Below are positions 1-10,769 of a stretch of 64,000 bases of DNA, piece after piece. The DNA lies in the NCBI GenBank assembly GCA_015179045.1, contig WHUZ01000036.1, positions 310,001 through 374,000 of the forward strand, written 5' to 3'. Within the stretch, counting starts at the first letter, position 1, and each line of letters starts with the position of its first letter. The position numbers and the translations under genes were made by a program. The notes below the pieces were generated by a model. That model was not told the origin of the DNA. It searched no databases and worked only from the letters and a program-made list of their open reading frames with translations. This stretch comes from Kalaharituber pfeilii (lineage: Eukaryota; Ascomycota; Pezizomycetes; Pezizales; Pezizaceae).

Positions 1-204
1 TTGATGAAAAAAAGTGCTAGATAGCAAGAATTACACTTTGTCTAATAGCTATACAAAGCGCATTCACAAATACTGTTGTGGTTGTTGAGATATTGAGTGC
101 GAAAGTTGCGCAGTTTTGGTGGTAAATGTGTCCGGGAAAGTGGGGTGTCCGGGAAAGTGGTGAACTACAGTACTGCTCCTGCACATTCTCATCCTGGCGC
201 AGAC

Positions 205-726
205 TTTTTTTTTTTATTTTTTTTTTTATTTAATATCATTACTCGCGTGCCGCCCTAGGGGCTATGGCGAGATTAAGTACATGTTTAACGTAGGAAATAA
301 TGAGTAAAGAAAAATAAATCGAATTGTCCTTGAAGTAGTGAAATAAGGTTGAACAACCATCCCCTTCCCTTGGCTTCCATCCGTCAGCCCGTTCTAGTAA
401 TTCCGACCAAATGATCCTTGTCCTTGCTCTTGGGTAGTCGCATCAGTTCCCCCCCCCCCCCGGCCATTTCCTTTTCCACGTCCTGCATGTGTTGAGTATG
501 TGTTCGGTGGTTTCCTCCTCCTCCCACACCACCGGCACTCGGGGCTATCTGCTTTACCGATGTCGAATTTCCACTTTCGTAGGCCTTTGCCCCCGAGGAT
601 GCCTGCTAGTTCCGGATACTTTCTGTCCGAGCCTCGTGAGTGGTCTGTATGTTAGTTCCAGTCTGTTTCTTTCGGCGGCTCTCATGGATTTCGACATCTA
701 TCTTATTCCTGCTTCGTTAACTAGCC
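205..726 (-). mobile_element. 5'-truncated lineage-A LINE fragment (RNase H/zinc-knuckle end)
   Basis: A minus-strand copy of the 3' end of a Tad-like LINE. Poly(T) at 205-230 is the reversed poly(A), followed by the lineage-A tail in reverse. The minus strand of about 270-726 reads as a degraded version of the C-terminal region encoded at 33500-33900, including an ECRWCG zinc-knuckle remnant near 520. The frame is broken. A likely target-site duplication is GCGCAGA (197-203 and 727-733). The family match rests on comparison within the window; the ends are approximate. Confidence 0.7.
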
Positions 727-739
727 GCGCAGAAGAGCG

Positions 740-1508
740 TGTACCTCAGAGCAGAATTTTGTAATTACTATTTAGAGACACTAAACAAATACTTGTTCTT
801 CATGTTTAGCACCTCTGCTTGCTGAAATAAAGCATTCTCAAGGAATTATGGCGCAGTGAAATTTGTAGCAATGTCTTGGCATCTATTTGTATGGGAATCT
901 CATACAATATTTCAGCGGACTGAACATACTACTCTTTTTCGGCACTATCTTACCAATGGCAATTGTCTTGTGATTAGAGGGCCTCCCCTAGCTATATATT
1001 GATTCACTTGATTTTATTCAGTCCATTTTGATATATTGCATAGTTGGCATGCTGATATATATTTTCAGGTGCTCTTCTGATACTATTCATATGCAATATT
1101 TCTATGAGAATGAAAATATTTTGAACAACTCAATGATTACTTCACGGATTATGTTGATACCATACATGTATATCTCCCTAGGGATAGGTTACCCAAATGA
1201 AATGTTTAACAATTTTTAATGAATTAATTCCAGGTGCAGTGGGTAAATTTCCATATCTGCAATTTTACCGCGAAAATATATGCCAACTTATGTGAAAATG
1301 TGCAGAGATATAATTCATTCATAACTACTGTTTTTTTTTCAAGTAGAGATGCAGGATCTCAAGAATGATGCTTGCTTTAAGCCTGCTAAAAGGCGCATAG
1401 AAAAGTAGGTTCTGTGCGTGGGGATATAAAGGTTTTCATTCGCTCAGTTTTGGTGGGAAAGTGCGTCGAATTGTGGTGTGCGTCGAGATGTGGTGAAACA
1501 CAGTGATA
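740..1508. other. AT-rich non-coding stretch
   Basis: No convincing gene is seen between the LINE fragment and the next tail insertion. The sequence is AT-rich and contains only short open frames (such as 1028-1219) without recognisable motifs. It may be intergenic sequence or decayed TE. Confidence 0.4.
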
Positions 1509-1518
1509 ACATAGCGAT

Positions 1519-1588
1519 TTTTTTTTTTTTTTTTTGTTTTTTTAATAATATCATTACTCATGTGCCGCCCTATGGGCTATGGCGAGGT
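1519..1588 (-). mobile_element. Tail-only lineage-A retroposon
   Basis: Poly(T) followed by the reversed lineage-A tail (CCGCCCTATGGGCTATGGCG) and nothing else. It is flanked by near-identical ACATAGCGAT (1509-1518) and ACATAGCAAT (1589-1598), read as a target-site duplication. This is an extremely 5'-truncated LINE insertion or a tiny non-autonomous derivative. Confidence 0.75.
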
Positions 1589-1679
1589 ACATAGCAATCT
1601 GAAAATTACTACATGTCTGCATTATACAACATTGTTCATTGCTGTTCCTCTCGATTGAGTCTGTATATCGTTCCTAGCT

Positions 1680-1748
1680 TTGTTTTTTCTTTTTTTTCTT
1701 TTTTTTATATCAGTACTCGCATGCCGCCCTGTGGGCTATGGCGAGGTC
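1680..1748 (-). mobile_element. Tail-only lineage-A retroposon
   Basis: T-rich tract interrupted by C, then the reversed lineage-A tail (GCCGCCCTGTGGGCTATGGCG). The flanks show only weak duplication. It lies just downstream of the ankyrin gene's decayed end. Confidence 0.6.
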
Positions 1749-1751
1749 TAG

Positions 1752-2052
1752 TTACAAATAAAGGGAAATAAAATGAAAAGGAAATATAAGGTAGAAAAAA
1801 AAAGCTGTAGAAATGTAAGCCTGAACCAGTTCCACCGTCCTAGCGTCATGCTCATGAATTAAACTGACTGCGTAGCCGCCGCTACCGTTGGAAGAGTGAT
1901 AAATAGTACCTGCACGTTTAGCGCTAGAATGGAACAGCAGAATGACTATGTTCCCATGGCCCTGAAGGAAAGAAAGATTTGCTGCTGTCGAGTGCTTCCC
2001 TGTTAACGGTCTCACTGTTAGCTCCAGAGTCAACCAACACTTTGACTATTTC
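1752..2052 (-). pseudogene. Displaced 3' remnant of the ankyrin-repeat gene
   Basis: Beyond the stop created by the insertion at 2053-2084, the minus strand still reads as ankyrin-like sequence: first a piece continuing the repeat (VKVLVDSGAN), then, in another frame, a GHGNIVILLF-type repeat core. This is the former C-terminus of the gene ending at 2030, now out of frame and degenerating. It is unlikely to be translated on its own. Confidence 0.6.
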
Positions 2053-4036
2053 TTTTTCTTTTTTCTTTTTCTTTCATTAATACATTGACTATTTCAACAT
2101 GGCTCTTTCTGGCAGCAAAGTCCAGTGCCGTGTGCCCGTAAAAGGTAGTGGCCTCGATGTTGGCTCCAGAGTCGAGCAGCGCCTTGACTGTTTCAAAATG
2201 GCCGCTTCTGGCAGCATAGTGCAGTGCCGTCTTCTGCATTGGGTGGGTAGTGGCCTCAATGTTAGCTCCAGAGTCGAGCAGCACTTTGACTGTTTCAAAA
2301 GGGCCTTTTTGGGCAGCAATGTGCAGTGCCGTTGAATTCTCTTGATCGCCGCCGGCAGTGGCCTCGATGTTAGCTCCAGAGTCGAGCAGCACTTTGACTG
2401 TTTCAACATGGCCGTTGTGGGCAGCAAGGTGCATTGCCGTCCTGTTGAGGTCGGCAGTGGCCTCGATGTTAGCTCCAGAGTCGAGCAGCGCTTTGACTGT
2501 TTCAACATGGCCGTTTTTGGTAGCAAAGTGCAGTGCCGTCTCATTGTAGCTAGTAGCCTCGATGTTAGCTCCAGAGTCGAGCAGCGCTTTTACTGTTTCA
2601 ACATGGCCGTTTTTGGCAGCACAGTGCAGTGCTCTCCTCCTGGACTCGGTACCGGCCTCGATGTTAGCTCCAGAGTCGAGCAGCGCTTTGACTGTTTCAA
2701 CATGGCCGTTTTCGGCAGCACGGTGCAGTGCCGTCCACTTGTACTCGGCAGTGGCCTCGATGTTGGCTCCAAACTTGAACAGCGCTTTGACTGTTTCAAA
2801 ATGGCCGTTTTTGGCAGCATAGTGCAGTGCCGTCTCCTCGTTCTGGGTATTGGCCTCGATGTTAGCTCTAGCGTCAAGCAGCACTTTGACTGTTTCAACA
2901 TGGCCATTTTTGGTAGCAAAGTGCAGTGCCGTCTCCTTGAAGCTGGTAGTGGCCTCGATGTTAGCTCCAGAGTCGAGCAGCGCTTTGACTGTTTCAACAT
3001 GGCCGTATTCGGCAGCACAGTGCAGTGCTCTCGCCCAGATCTCGGTAGCGGCCTCGATGTTGGCTCCAGAGTCAAGCAGCGCTTTGACTGTTTCAACATG
3101 GCCGGATTCAGCAGCACAGTGCAGTGCCGTCATCTTGTGCTCGGTAGTGGCCTCGATGTTGGCTCCAAACTTGAGCAGCGCTTTGACTGTTTCAAAATGG
3201 CCGTTTTTGGCAGCAAAGTGCAGTGCCGTCTCCTCGTGCTCGGTAGTGGTGTCGATGTTAGCTCCAGCGTCGAGCAGCACTTTGACTGTTTCAAAATGGC
3301 CGTTTTCGGCAGCAAAGTGCAGTGCCATCTTCTTCCACCTGGCAGCGGCCTCGATGTTAGCTCCAGAGTGGAGGAGGAGTTTTACTATTGCCTCATGACC
3401 CGCAATGGCTGCGGCATGGAGTGCTGTATGGCCATCTGCATTCCGGAGCTCGGTATCGACTTGCTGGTTCAATAGTAACCATACAACGGCTGCGTGGCCG
3501 TATACATTTGCGGAAAATACCAACTGATTCTGCCGGATGATTTTCTGAGGAGGTAGACCTAACGGTAGCCACAAGCAGAACACATCTATACGCTCTTTGC
3601 ATATAGTACCCTTTGGTGACAACCAATCTTTGAGGCCATCCTTCGGAGGGCTCAGTCCTTTTTCCCTCAATAATTCTCTAATCGGCTGCTCGTAGCCTTG
3701 GTCTAGCATCCATCTGAGGAATGATTCAGGTGCGTCGATATCCTGTTGTATGTCGTTGTCGGTTACAATCATTCCATCTGTGGATGCATCTAGGAAGACT
3801 TGAGCAGCAACCTGCACGGCTGGGAGAAAAGAATGAGCTGAGCTCTCATTTGTGTTTTCGACCTCCTGATGTACTGGCATTCGCAGAAGATATTTAGTCG
3901 CATCAGAATATAATAGTCTCATTGCAATAAGCAATATAAACCCATAGTGTGTATTTAAGCTTAGGGAAGTATCATCTGTATAGAGCACTAAATTGAATTG
4001 TACATATGCGAGCAGCATGACATAAAGGACGTTCAT
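2030..4036 (-). CDS. Ankyrin-repeat exon of a STAND-like (NLR-like) protein, 3' truncated
   Basis: A long minus-strand exon encoding about 14 consecutive 33-residue ankyrin repeats, consensus GHxETVKALLDSGANIEATT..TALHxAA, preceded by about 180 residues without clear motifs. Ankyrin repeats are protein-interaction scaffolds; in fungi they often form the sensor part of STAND/NLR-like proteins in non-self recognition. The repeats are unusually similar at the DNA level, which favours gain or loss of units by recombination. The twelfth has extra residues. The reading frame ends at a frameshift made by the 32-bp insertion at 2053-2084, leaving a short basic tail. The ATG at 4036 may not be the real start: a splice acceptor (CTCAG) lies just upstream, and the gene probably begins at 5961. 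Confidence 0.8.
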   Translation of the reverse strand: MNVLYVMLLAYVQFNLVLYTDDTSLSLNTHYGFILLIAMRLLYSDATKYLLRMPVHQEVENTNESSAHSFLPAVQVAAQVFLDASTDGMIVTDNDIQQDIDAPESFLRWMLDQGYEQPIRELLREKGLSPPKDGLKDWLSPKGTICKERIDVFCLWLPLGLPPQKIIRQNQLVFSANVYGHAAVVWLLLNQQVDTELRNADGHTALHAAAIAGHEAIVKLLLHSGANIEAAARWKKMALHFAAENGHFETVKVLLDAGANIDTTTEHEETALHFAAKNGHFETVKALLKFGANIEATTEHKMTALHCAAESGHVETVKALLDSGANIEAATEIWARALHCAAEYGHVETVKALLDSGANIEATTSFKETALHFATKNGHVETVKVLLDARANIEANTQNEETALHYAAKNGHFETVKALFKFGANIEATAEYKWTALHRAAENGHVETVKALLDSGANIEAGTESRRRALHCAAKNGHVETVKALLDSGANIEATSYNETALHFATKNGHVETVKALLDSGANIEATADLNRTAMHLAAHNGHVETVKVLLDSGANIEATAGGDQENSTALHIAAQKGPFETVKVLLDSGANIEATTHPMQKTALHYAARSGHFETVKALLDSGANIEATTFYGHTALDFAARKSHVEIVNVLMKEKEKRKRNSQSVG
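2053..2084 (-). mobile_element. 32-bp retroposed tail remnant inside an ankyrin repeat
   Basis: On the minus strand this reads TGTATTAATGAAAG followed by A-rich sequence, resembling the last bases of the lineage-A tail (ATTAATGATATAAAA). It is bracketed by an exact 11-bp duplication TTGACTATTTC (2042-2052 and 2085-2095). Removing the insert and one duplicate restores the normal ankyrin repeat seen upstream. The net 43-bp gain shifts the frame and creates the stop at 2030. Confidence 0.7.
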
Positions 4037-4262
4037 ATCTGAGACAAATGTGAGCTATATTACATAGGAGACGAAAACTGGAAGGGTTCCAACCTAACTG
4101 GTGGAATATGGTCAACTGATGTCCTGCTAACTTCACATAGTTTGTTCCTCGAATGAACTGGCCTTGGTAGTCATGAACTGCCTGAGCTGTTACAATGTTA
4201 GCTGCAGTTCGAGCAATGCACACTATATATGTCAGAATAGCAAATTGGTGGATATACCTGTA

Positions 4263-4355
4263 AAGTGAAATTCGGCCAGGCATCGCCAGGTCTGATCGTG
4301 AATGACTAGACGGGCCTCCATGGATTTCCTGTTCACAAGGAGCAATACTAGACAA
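4263..4355 (-). CDS. Candidate middle exon of the STAND/ankyrin gene
   Basis: Between the well-supported N-terminal exons (down to 4604) and the ankyrin exon (from about 4043) the minus strand has an open stretch at 4355-4263 ending at a GTATAT donor. Further candidate coding sequence follows to about 4050, but I could not fix its splice sites. It is included as a possible exon only. Confidence 0.3.
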
Positions 4356-4536
4356 GGGACTTGTGTTCGATGATGATCGGCCTCATATAGAGCAAACCTA
4401 TGTCTACAAGTTAGACGACATCACATTCTAGAGTGGCAGTGCAAGCAGCTACAACACGATCTTTGTAACGAACTCTTCAATCCCACTACAGCAGCGGTAG
4501 TGCGCCGATGGAAGTATGGCTAGAGGTGTCATCCCT

Positions 4537-4590
4537 CGCTATAGCCCATAGGGCAGTATGCGAGTAATGAGATAAAGAAAAAAAAACAAA
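4537..4590 (+). mobile_element. Tail-only lineage-A retroposon in an intron
   Basis: A plus-oriented lineage-A tail (CTATAGCCCATAGGGCAGTA) followed by an A-rich tract. The flanks AGAGGTGTCATC and AAAGGTGTTCTC may be a decayed target-site duplication. It sits just inside the intron that begins at 4603 in the minus-strand STAND-like gene, so it would be spliced out. Confidence 0.6.
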
Positions 4591-4603
4591 AAGGTGTTCT
4601 CAC

Positions 4604-5961
4604 CTTCGAAATAGAATATAATCATCGGACATGACCCACGTATTTCCGTCATCCTCTCTGTTGGCAGCAGGCTCCAATAGTGAGCTTTGTGCTTGTCCTT
4701 CCCATATCTGCAAGTTGTCGCAAGCAAGGTCTTTGAGTGCAGGTAGCTCAGCCTTCGACGCCTGCAACCATCTAAACTCCTCATTGGTGGCCTCATTCCA
4801 GTCAATATCGATATTCTCGAGATTGATTATGAAAATATTCTACCTTACCTCAGTCAGGCTCATTACTTCATACTGCACTGTTGATTCGACAAAACTAATT
4901 TGAGGGTGAATAACTATCAGGTTCTTCAGTATCCAGGAGGCTTTGAGAAGGTTGCAATAAGCCGTATGTGACACAGGCCCTTCTTGGTTCCGCAGCTCTG
5001 TATGTGCCTATTTAGAAATACAGTAAGTATACACTGGCAAATGATTAGGAAATAGATAACGTATATTCAGAACCATACTTTTAACAACCACCATCTAGCT
5101 ACTTTAACCCACTCTTCAATACCAATTGCATTCCAACGCTGAAAGATTTCGGCTGCTTGCATACATCGCTTACTAAAGGCGATCATGGTGAAATTGTTGG
5201 TAGTAGCATGTGTTCCTGTACCAGTATGCATCCCATCTGTTACGGATCCTGTCATGCCTGGAACAGATCCAAGAACAGGGGCTGTATGCGAGAGACTTCC
5301 AGTACTTTGGATTTGTTCCAAGAAAATCTTGAGTTCCTCGATCCCAGCTTCAATGGCTTTTGTCGTCGATTCCAACCGTTGAAGAGATGAACTGCAGGCA
5401 TAATATAGTATTAGTACAATACTGTCACTGTGATTCCCCTTTCACTAATATATTCAATTTGCTGAGACTATTCATACTTTCCAACGCACGTAAGAAGCAA
5501 AGATAATACCCCATTATGATAAGTGAGCTGTGATAAGCAGTTAGCTACTAGTCATAGCAGAGGCTACGGTACTGAACCTTGTTCCGGAGCGCATCAATTT
5601 CTTTTGCATCAATTGCCCACTTGAGTTTATCCCATCCCCGTTTCAAGCCAATTCGAGAGGTAACCCCAATATTTCGATGTTTTTGATATATGTCATGTAG
5701 TGCATTGAGTGTTTGTTCAAGGCTCTTGATCAGCTCCTTTATCATCCTCGCTCGATCTGCCCCACCGCGCACCAAAAGAGAATCTGGGTTCTTGAGCTCA
5801 GCCTCAAAAACCTGCATTGTCGCATATAATGTCTTGAGTTCATCCACAAGGAGTCTAAACTCCTGAGGAGCACCCCGGGCCACAAGAAAGCAGTCATGAT
5901 ACAGGCTCCATGCCAGTTTGCTCACCGCCAGGAAATCACCGATGCCAAACCCGAAGGACAT
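4604..5961 (-). CDS. N-terminal exons of a fungal STAND-type protein (joined to the ankyrin exon)
   Basis: Five exons with consistent phases: 5961-5578, 5527-5478, 5391-5079, 5007-4849 and 4761-4604, separated by introns of 50, 86, 71 and 87 nt with GT..AG ends. The first exon (MSFGFGIGDFLAVSKLAW) has the glycine-rich start and amphipathic helices typical of the fungal N-terminal STAND domain found in NLR-like proteins; this is recognition by pattern, not a search. Exon 3 begins with an SSLQRLE-type motif usual in that family. No NACHT or NB-ARC P-loop is visible. The next exon is unresolved, but the ankyrin exon at 4036-2030 lies immediately downstream on the same strand and probably belongs to the same gene. 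Confidence 0.65.
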
Positions 5962-6039
5962 GGTTTGTTTCGTAGCAAAAAGAGGAGAAAAGAAAGCGGG
6001 TTTTGCGGGTGCCAGCTGTTGGGAATATCAGTTAAATGT

Positions 6040-6698
6040 CCCGTGAACAAGAACAAGCTCCAAAAGATTGCGGAAGGCAAACCTACCCACGAAGGGGCAG
6101 CTCAGACGGTCTGGAAAGCACGAGCCGCGAAAGGAGACCTAGATGTGGCGGTGATGTGGGTAAAAGGAGTCAGGGAAAAACGGAGACTGACAAGGCGGCC
6201 AAGACAGGCGCTTTCCTACAATATCAGAATGAGATGGTCACGGAGGCCGGCATGCCAAAGCCTGGAGGGCGGAGGAGAGGAACAGGCTGGGCATGAACTA
6301 CAGACCAATACAAAGACTTGGGCACGAGGTGGCAACACTGGCAGGCCTACCAGGGGGCAAGGGCCTGAGACACTGGCAATATGGGCTGGGGAAAGCTGAC
6401 GGTGCGCGCTTGCAAATGGTGGGGAGAGAAGGAGGAGACAACCTCCCACGTGTTGGACAGGTGCCGGGTATGGAGAACAATATGGCCAGGGGGTAGGGAC
6501 GCGCTACTCAGGCCACAAAAAAGCGGCGAAGATGGGGACCCAATCAGATCATTGATGGAATGGATAGAGCGATAACGGCGATGGACTTTCCGTTGCTTAC
6601 CTAGCTTTCTGTTCTGTTCGCATTATCTCCTATGTAGCTAAACATCGCCATAGCGCTTGGGGCGGCACGCGATTATTGATATATTAAAAAAAAAAAAA
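6040..6698 (+). pseudogene. Decayed 3' end of a lineage-A LINE
   Basis: Plus-strand remnant of RNase H and C-terminal coding sequence. Recognisable pieces in shifting frames are VAVMWVK (about 6143), TDKAAKTG (about 6190), EMVTEAGM (about 6232), MNYRPIQRLG (6293) and GGKGLRHWQYGLGKA (about 6353). All match the intact region at 33430-33890. It ends with the lineage-A tail and poly(A) at 6646-6698. There are several indels and no functional protein. Confidence 0.75.
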
Positions 6699-6811
6699 TG
6701 TCCCCTGCCCAAGCCCGAACTACTATCCAAGATCCATGCCTTGTAAAACATACACATCCAAGTGCCCCCGCAGCGACGCAATTGACCACGTCCAAAGTAA
6801 GTGAAAGTAGG

Positions 6812-6812
<1 letters not shown>

Positions 6813-6858
<46 letters not shown>

Positions 6859-6898
6859 TTCACATGACCCCGCGTGCAGCTGTTCGCCATGGCAGGGC
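6813..6898 (-). mobile_element. Tail-only lineage-B retroposon
   Basis: A long poly(T) (6815-6856) then the reversed lineage-B tail (CATGACCCCGCGTGCAGCTG). It is flanked by an exact 13-bp duplication AGTGAAAGTAGGA at 6800-6812 and 6899-6911. The insert is only about 86 bp including the poly(A) equivalent. Confidence 0.85.
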
Positions 6899-7014
6899 AG
6901 TGAAAGTAGGATGTGCTGGTGTAGTAGTGGCATGAGCTCGCGTATAAGAGGCTCCGTACCCTCAATTACCGATCTCCTTTCAGGTCATGGAACCCTACAT
7001 GCAGGATACTAGCC

Positions 7015-7016
<2 letters not shown>

Positions 7017-7046
<30 letters not shown>

Positions 7047-7170
7047 CATTACTCGCTTGCCGCCCTATGAGCTATGGCGAGGGTTTTTAATTTAAAAGAA
7101 TGACAAGCAACCAAAGCTAACTAAGTCTCAATACAAGTTTTGCCCGCAGAAATGCAGATCGTTTGCTGCC
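7017..7170 (-). mobile_element. Short lineage-A retroposon (tail plus part of the 3' UTR)
   Basis: Poly(T) 7017-7046, the reversed lineage-A tail, then 3'-UTR-like sequence with the TTGCCCGC motif that also follows the tail at 48360, 28940 and 62696. The distal end is not defined. A 60-codon minus-strand frame beyond it (7310-7128) has no recognisable match. Confidence 0.6.
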
Positions 7171-7614
7171 TGGCGAAACTGCAACCTGCGCAGACTTCGG
7201 TGCTTGTTGTTGGCAGTTGTTTCAAAGTTTTCATTTACATCCTTTGACTTTTTCCATTGATTGATAAGTTTTTGGTACTCGATCGTTGCACAAACACCTC
7301 TCCACTCCATACTTTAAAGCATGACCTTCTGTGGATCTTCTTCCTCTTGTTCATCTTCACCGTCTTTATTATGTCCGTTGGCAAACCGACGTCAGAGCAA
7401 CATTCGTCAACGGGCTTGGAACACTCCGTAGCTGAATCTACGAATGTGACTCAGAGCTTCTGCTGGTGAAGCTCAGACAAGGCATGGGTGTCGCCTCAGA
7501 GCAAGGGCAACCCTGTAGATTATGCACCTCCGTACTGTTGTAAGTATCTCGGTAGCTTGGCACATTCGTCAGTCATGGAACGAGAAAGCTGTGGCAGCAG
7601 TATGGACAGGGATT

Positions 7615-7668
7615 CTTTTATTAGTTCGTACTCGTGTGCGGCCCTGCTGTGCCAAGGCGAGAACCATT
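7615..7668 (-). mobile_element. Degenerate lineage-A tail
   Basis: TACTCGTGTGCGGCCCTGCT followed by GTGCCAAGGCGAG resembles the reversed lineage-A tail with several substitutions. No duplication is visible; an old copy. Confidence 0.4.
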
Positions 7669-7966
7669 GAGCGATAGTGTCTATACGAGCGGGAGAGCAT
7701 GCGAGGGCTTTGACACGGTGAAGGCTATCACGAAAGGGAGATATAGAGACGCCGTTGAGTCTGTTGATCTTAGAGTCGCAAGAGCAGCAGGTTTATATAC
7801 GTGAGAAAAGCATAGCATAACGTGATTTGGGAACCATGATTGAATAGGGAAGTATCAGGGAAGTTGTCATATCAGGAAGGTGAGAAATGCACTGGATGCG
7901 TGACTTGCAAGAAAAACGCCGTGGCGTAAGCTGAACAAACGTTGGCGTTGTGGCATGATTCATATA

Positions 7967-9294
7967 CTAGACAGAAAAATAAGTATTTGGACAGAGGATA
8001 AATGCATATTATGCGCTATGCAGTATTTGGCATAAACTAGCATATTTTCGTATGCTTGGCTATGACACTCGGTATGGATAGTGTCCAATTTTATGTCAGA
8101 AGTATCCGGACAGCTGACATAACGAATTTGGGACTTGCAACACCAACAGTCCTATACCTACGTATGAGGACAAGGCAAATAGATGTAGGTCCTTTACTAG
8201 GAATATGAAAATGGCACTACAGGCAACTACGAATAAGTACAGGTTCAGGCATTATAATGATCAAAACTTACTATTCTGATAGTCTGACTACTATTCTGAT
8301 AGATCCTAAGATTTCGAGACTGCTCTTCAGGGCTTTTTCAGAGACCATTGAAATACTGTTTAAGAGGCTGTTCGAGCTCAAACAACCTCCGAAACAACCT
8401 CCGAAACAACCTCTGAAACAGCGCCCGAAACAGCCTCCGGAACACCCTCTTAAACAGCTGCTCGAACAGCTGCTCGTAGCATGTCAACAGCTACTCAAAC
8501 AGCATCCGGAATAGCCTCCGGAACAGCCTCCGGAACAGCCTCCGCAAACTCTTCCAGAAAAGCCTCTGGAACAGGCTACAGAAGAGCACTACAATAGCAG
8601 TGAAAACAAGCAGTAGTGACCTACCTCCAGTTGCAGTACTCTCATCTGCACTTTATTACAACTTCAGATTTGTAGCTGATGCATATATGAAGCTCTCAAA
8701 ACTCCATTCTCAATGATGTCAGTGCATGTTGATTTCAACTATTTGGTATGCAAATACCTCAATGTAGGCCACAATGGCTGTTCTTTTCCAGGGGGGTTAT
8801 TTTAGCACCTACAAGAATATTAGTATCTTACTTAGTATGATAATTGAGACTTTACCCAGACATTTTTTGCCTGCCTTCCTAGTATATATTACCTTGTTCT
8901 TGTATTTATTCTGCTGCTGTATGATAGGGGGTCTCCAGAATTGCGGAGAAGACCCAAATTCATTATGTCAGCTGTCCGGATACTTCTGACATAATAAAAT
9001 TGGACACTATCCACACTGAGTGTCATAGCCAAGCATACGAAAATATGCTAGTTTATGCCAAATACTGTATAGCGCATAATATGCATTTATCCCCTGTCTG
9101 GATACCAGCTAGTAGAGTGTGTCCAAATTCATTATGTAAGAAAGTAACCTATTTGGACAGCTGACGTGTTGAAATTTGGACAGCTGACATAATGAATTTG
9201 GACCTATTCTTTACCGCCAAGCATACAGCTAGTTTCCGCATAACGTATAATATGCATTATCCCCTGTCCAAATACTTATTATTTTTCTGTCTAG
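7967..9294. mobile_element. Non-autonomous DNA element with long inverted repeats
   Basis: The ends are inverted copies: left CTAGACAGAAAAATAAGTAT (7967 on) and right the reverse complement (to 9294), continuing through TTTGGACAG and a GCATATTATGCG-like core. A second, longer inverted pair of about 150 bp lies inside (7985-8130 against 8955-9115), and an extra copy of the CAGCTGACATAATGAATT block sits at 9119-9203, so the right end looks duplicated. No transposase is visible. The interior holds a 12-bp repeat tract. Reads as a nested or rearranged MITE-like element; TSDs are unclear. Confidence 0.65.
8380..8570 (+). repeat. 12-bp tandem repeat (CCTCCGAAACAA-like)
   Basis: Imperfect tandem 12-mers, CCTCCGAAACAA drifting to CCTCCGGAACAG. 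Because 12 is a multiple of three, one frame stays open (8257-8514, PPKQ repeats). I treat that as repeat-driven and not a gene. Confidence 0.7.
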
Positions 9295-9299
9295 CACAG

Positions 9300-10769
9300 T
9301 CCAGGAGTGAGACTAAATGCATATGCATATCCGTGGAACGAAAAGATTATAGTAACAGGTGGCAACGGATGTAAGGTTCCAGTATCAACGTAACGCCTGT
9401 TATTAGTCAAATTTGACTAGTAAGTAGCGGGCTCTTCTGGCAAGTAGTTCTCAGTTCGTAACCTATACGGTGTACACCCACATTACTTCATACCACACGC
9501 ATCACCCGCACATCCCCATCCCGCTCACCTCAAACACTGAGCTGCATCTACAACCACAAACAATGCCTCCATATCCTCTTTCTACGTTCATCATTGCGTC
9601 CATCAAGAATCACAAGCATCACGATAGCCTTCGCTTCTGAGCTCTTCTTGCATCACAGCTCCTTTGAGGCATCGTAAACTTGACACGCGTAAGTCTGCAT
9701 ATTATGTGGTTATTTCACAGTATCATACTTCCTAAAATAAATAAATTTTCACAAGTATGTGAAACAGGATACCTCACGAACACCCGCTCTAGTTTTAACT
9801 ACCGTATTTTTTTTTCTCTATCATAATAACACTTCTAGTAGCCCATTCCCATTCCCAGTTCGTTGCTTCGTCGACAACCCCTATCATACTAGTGTACTAC
9901 TATTCTATTCTCAACGTAACCGCAAAGTCGAGAAACTGGCTGAGGCTTCTTGCCTTTCACATGTTGAATAATCGTGGGTATGATAAGAAGCGTACTACCG
10001 CAGCCGACAGGATTGCTAAAAAAAAAAATCAATCTTTCCCATTCTCCTGAATCCATTCTAGACGAAAATCTCTGCAGATACAGATACACAACTAATCACA
10101 CAAACTCTCGTTTCCACCATCCGTCCTTTCTCACATACCCATTCTGCATACACTACACCTTTCATCCCGAGTATCCCCGTTACCCTCATCTCGATACTAT
10201 CTACTCCAGCACCTCATGTCCTTGTTTTTCAGGTATTATATCACACACATATATAATATCCACCTCCTCTATTCCAAACCCACCCCACCTCCATCCCCAC
10301 CTCCCATGTAACCAATCCTCACCTCCTCACCTCCACGTCCAAACACGCCACCTGAGGCCTCCATCTCCATCCACCCATATATATCCATCCCCCTGATTCC
10401 TCAAACCCACCAACTTCCACCCTCACATTCTAAAGTATCCCATTACTGTTCATTATCCATTAACCCCTTTCAACAAACCCCCTATTCCATGACATTCACA
10501 TACCAACCAAACTTTCTCCAGGTTAAAGAGTTTGCCAAGACCCACGTTCCAGCTCAATATAACCTACCCTCAAAAACAGTAAAAACGGAACCTCCCGCAT
10601 CTCCCCTTCCCCATTCCACATACTACACTATACCCCACAACTCCCATAAATCCACCTTTCACAGTCCTCCGAGGCAATCAATCCCGACCTACTTCCATCG
10701 TCAAGAGGGGAAAAAAAAAAAAAGGGACAACATAAATAAATCATATATATTCACTCCACCCGGTATATA
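9300..10769. other. Intergenic sequence, pyrimidine-rich on the plus strand
   Basis: Mostly C/T/A-rich sequence with many CACC and CATCC runs between 10080 and 10740. Short open frames (9974-10396, 10489-10806) have strongly biased composition and no recognisable motif, so I do not call them genes. Confidence 0.4.

Noticed and set aside
2342..3475. Long plus-strand open frame over the ankyrin gene
   Set aside because: It is the shadow of the 99-bp (33-codon) repeats on the other strand and has no independent motif.
5067..5390. Plus-strand small proteins at 5157-5390
   Set aside because: Antisense to exon 3 of the STAND-type gene, whose splice phases are consistent.
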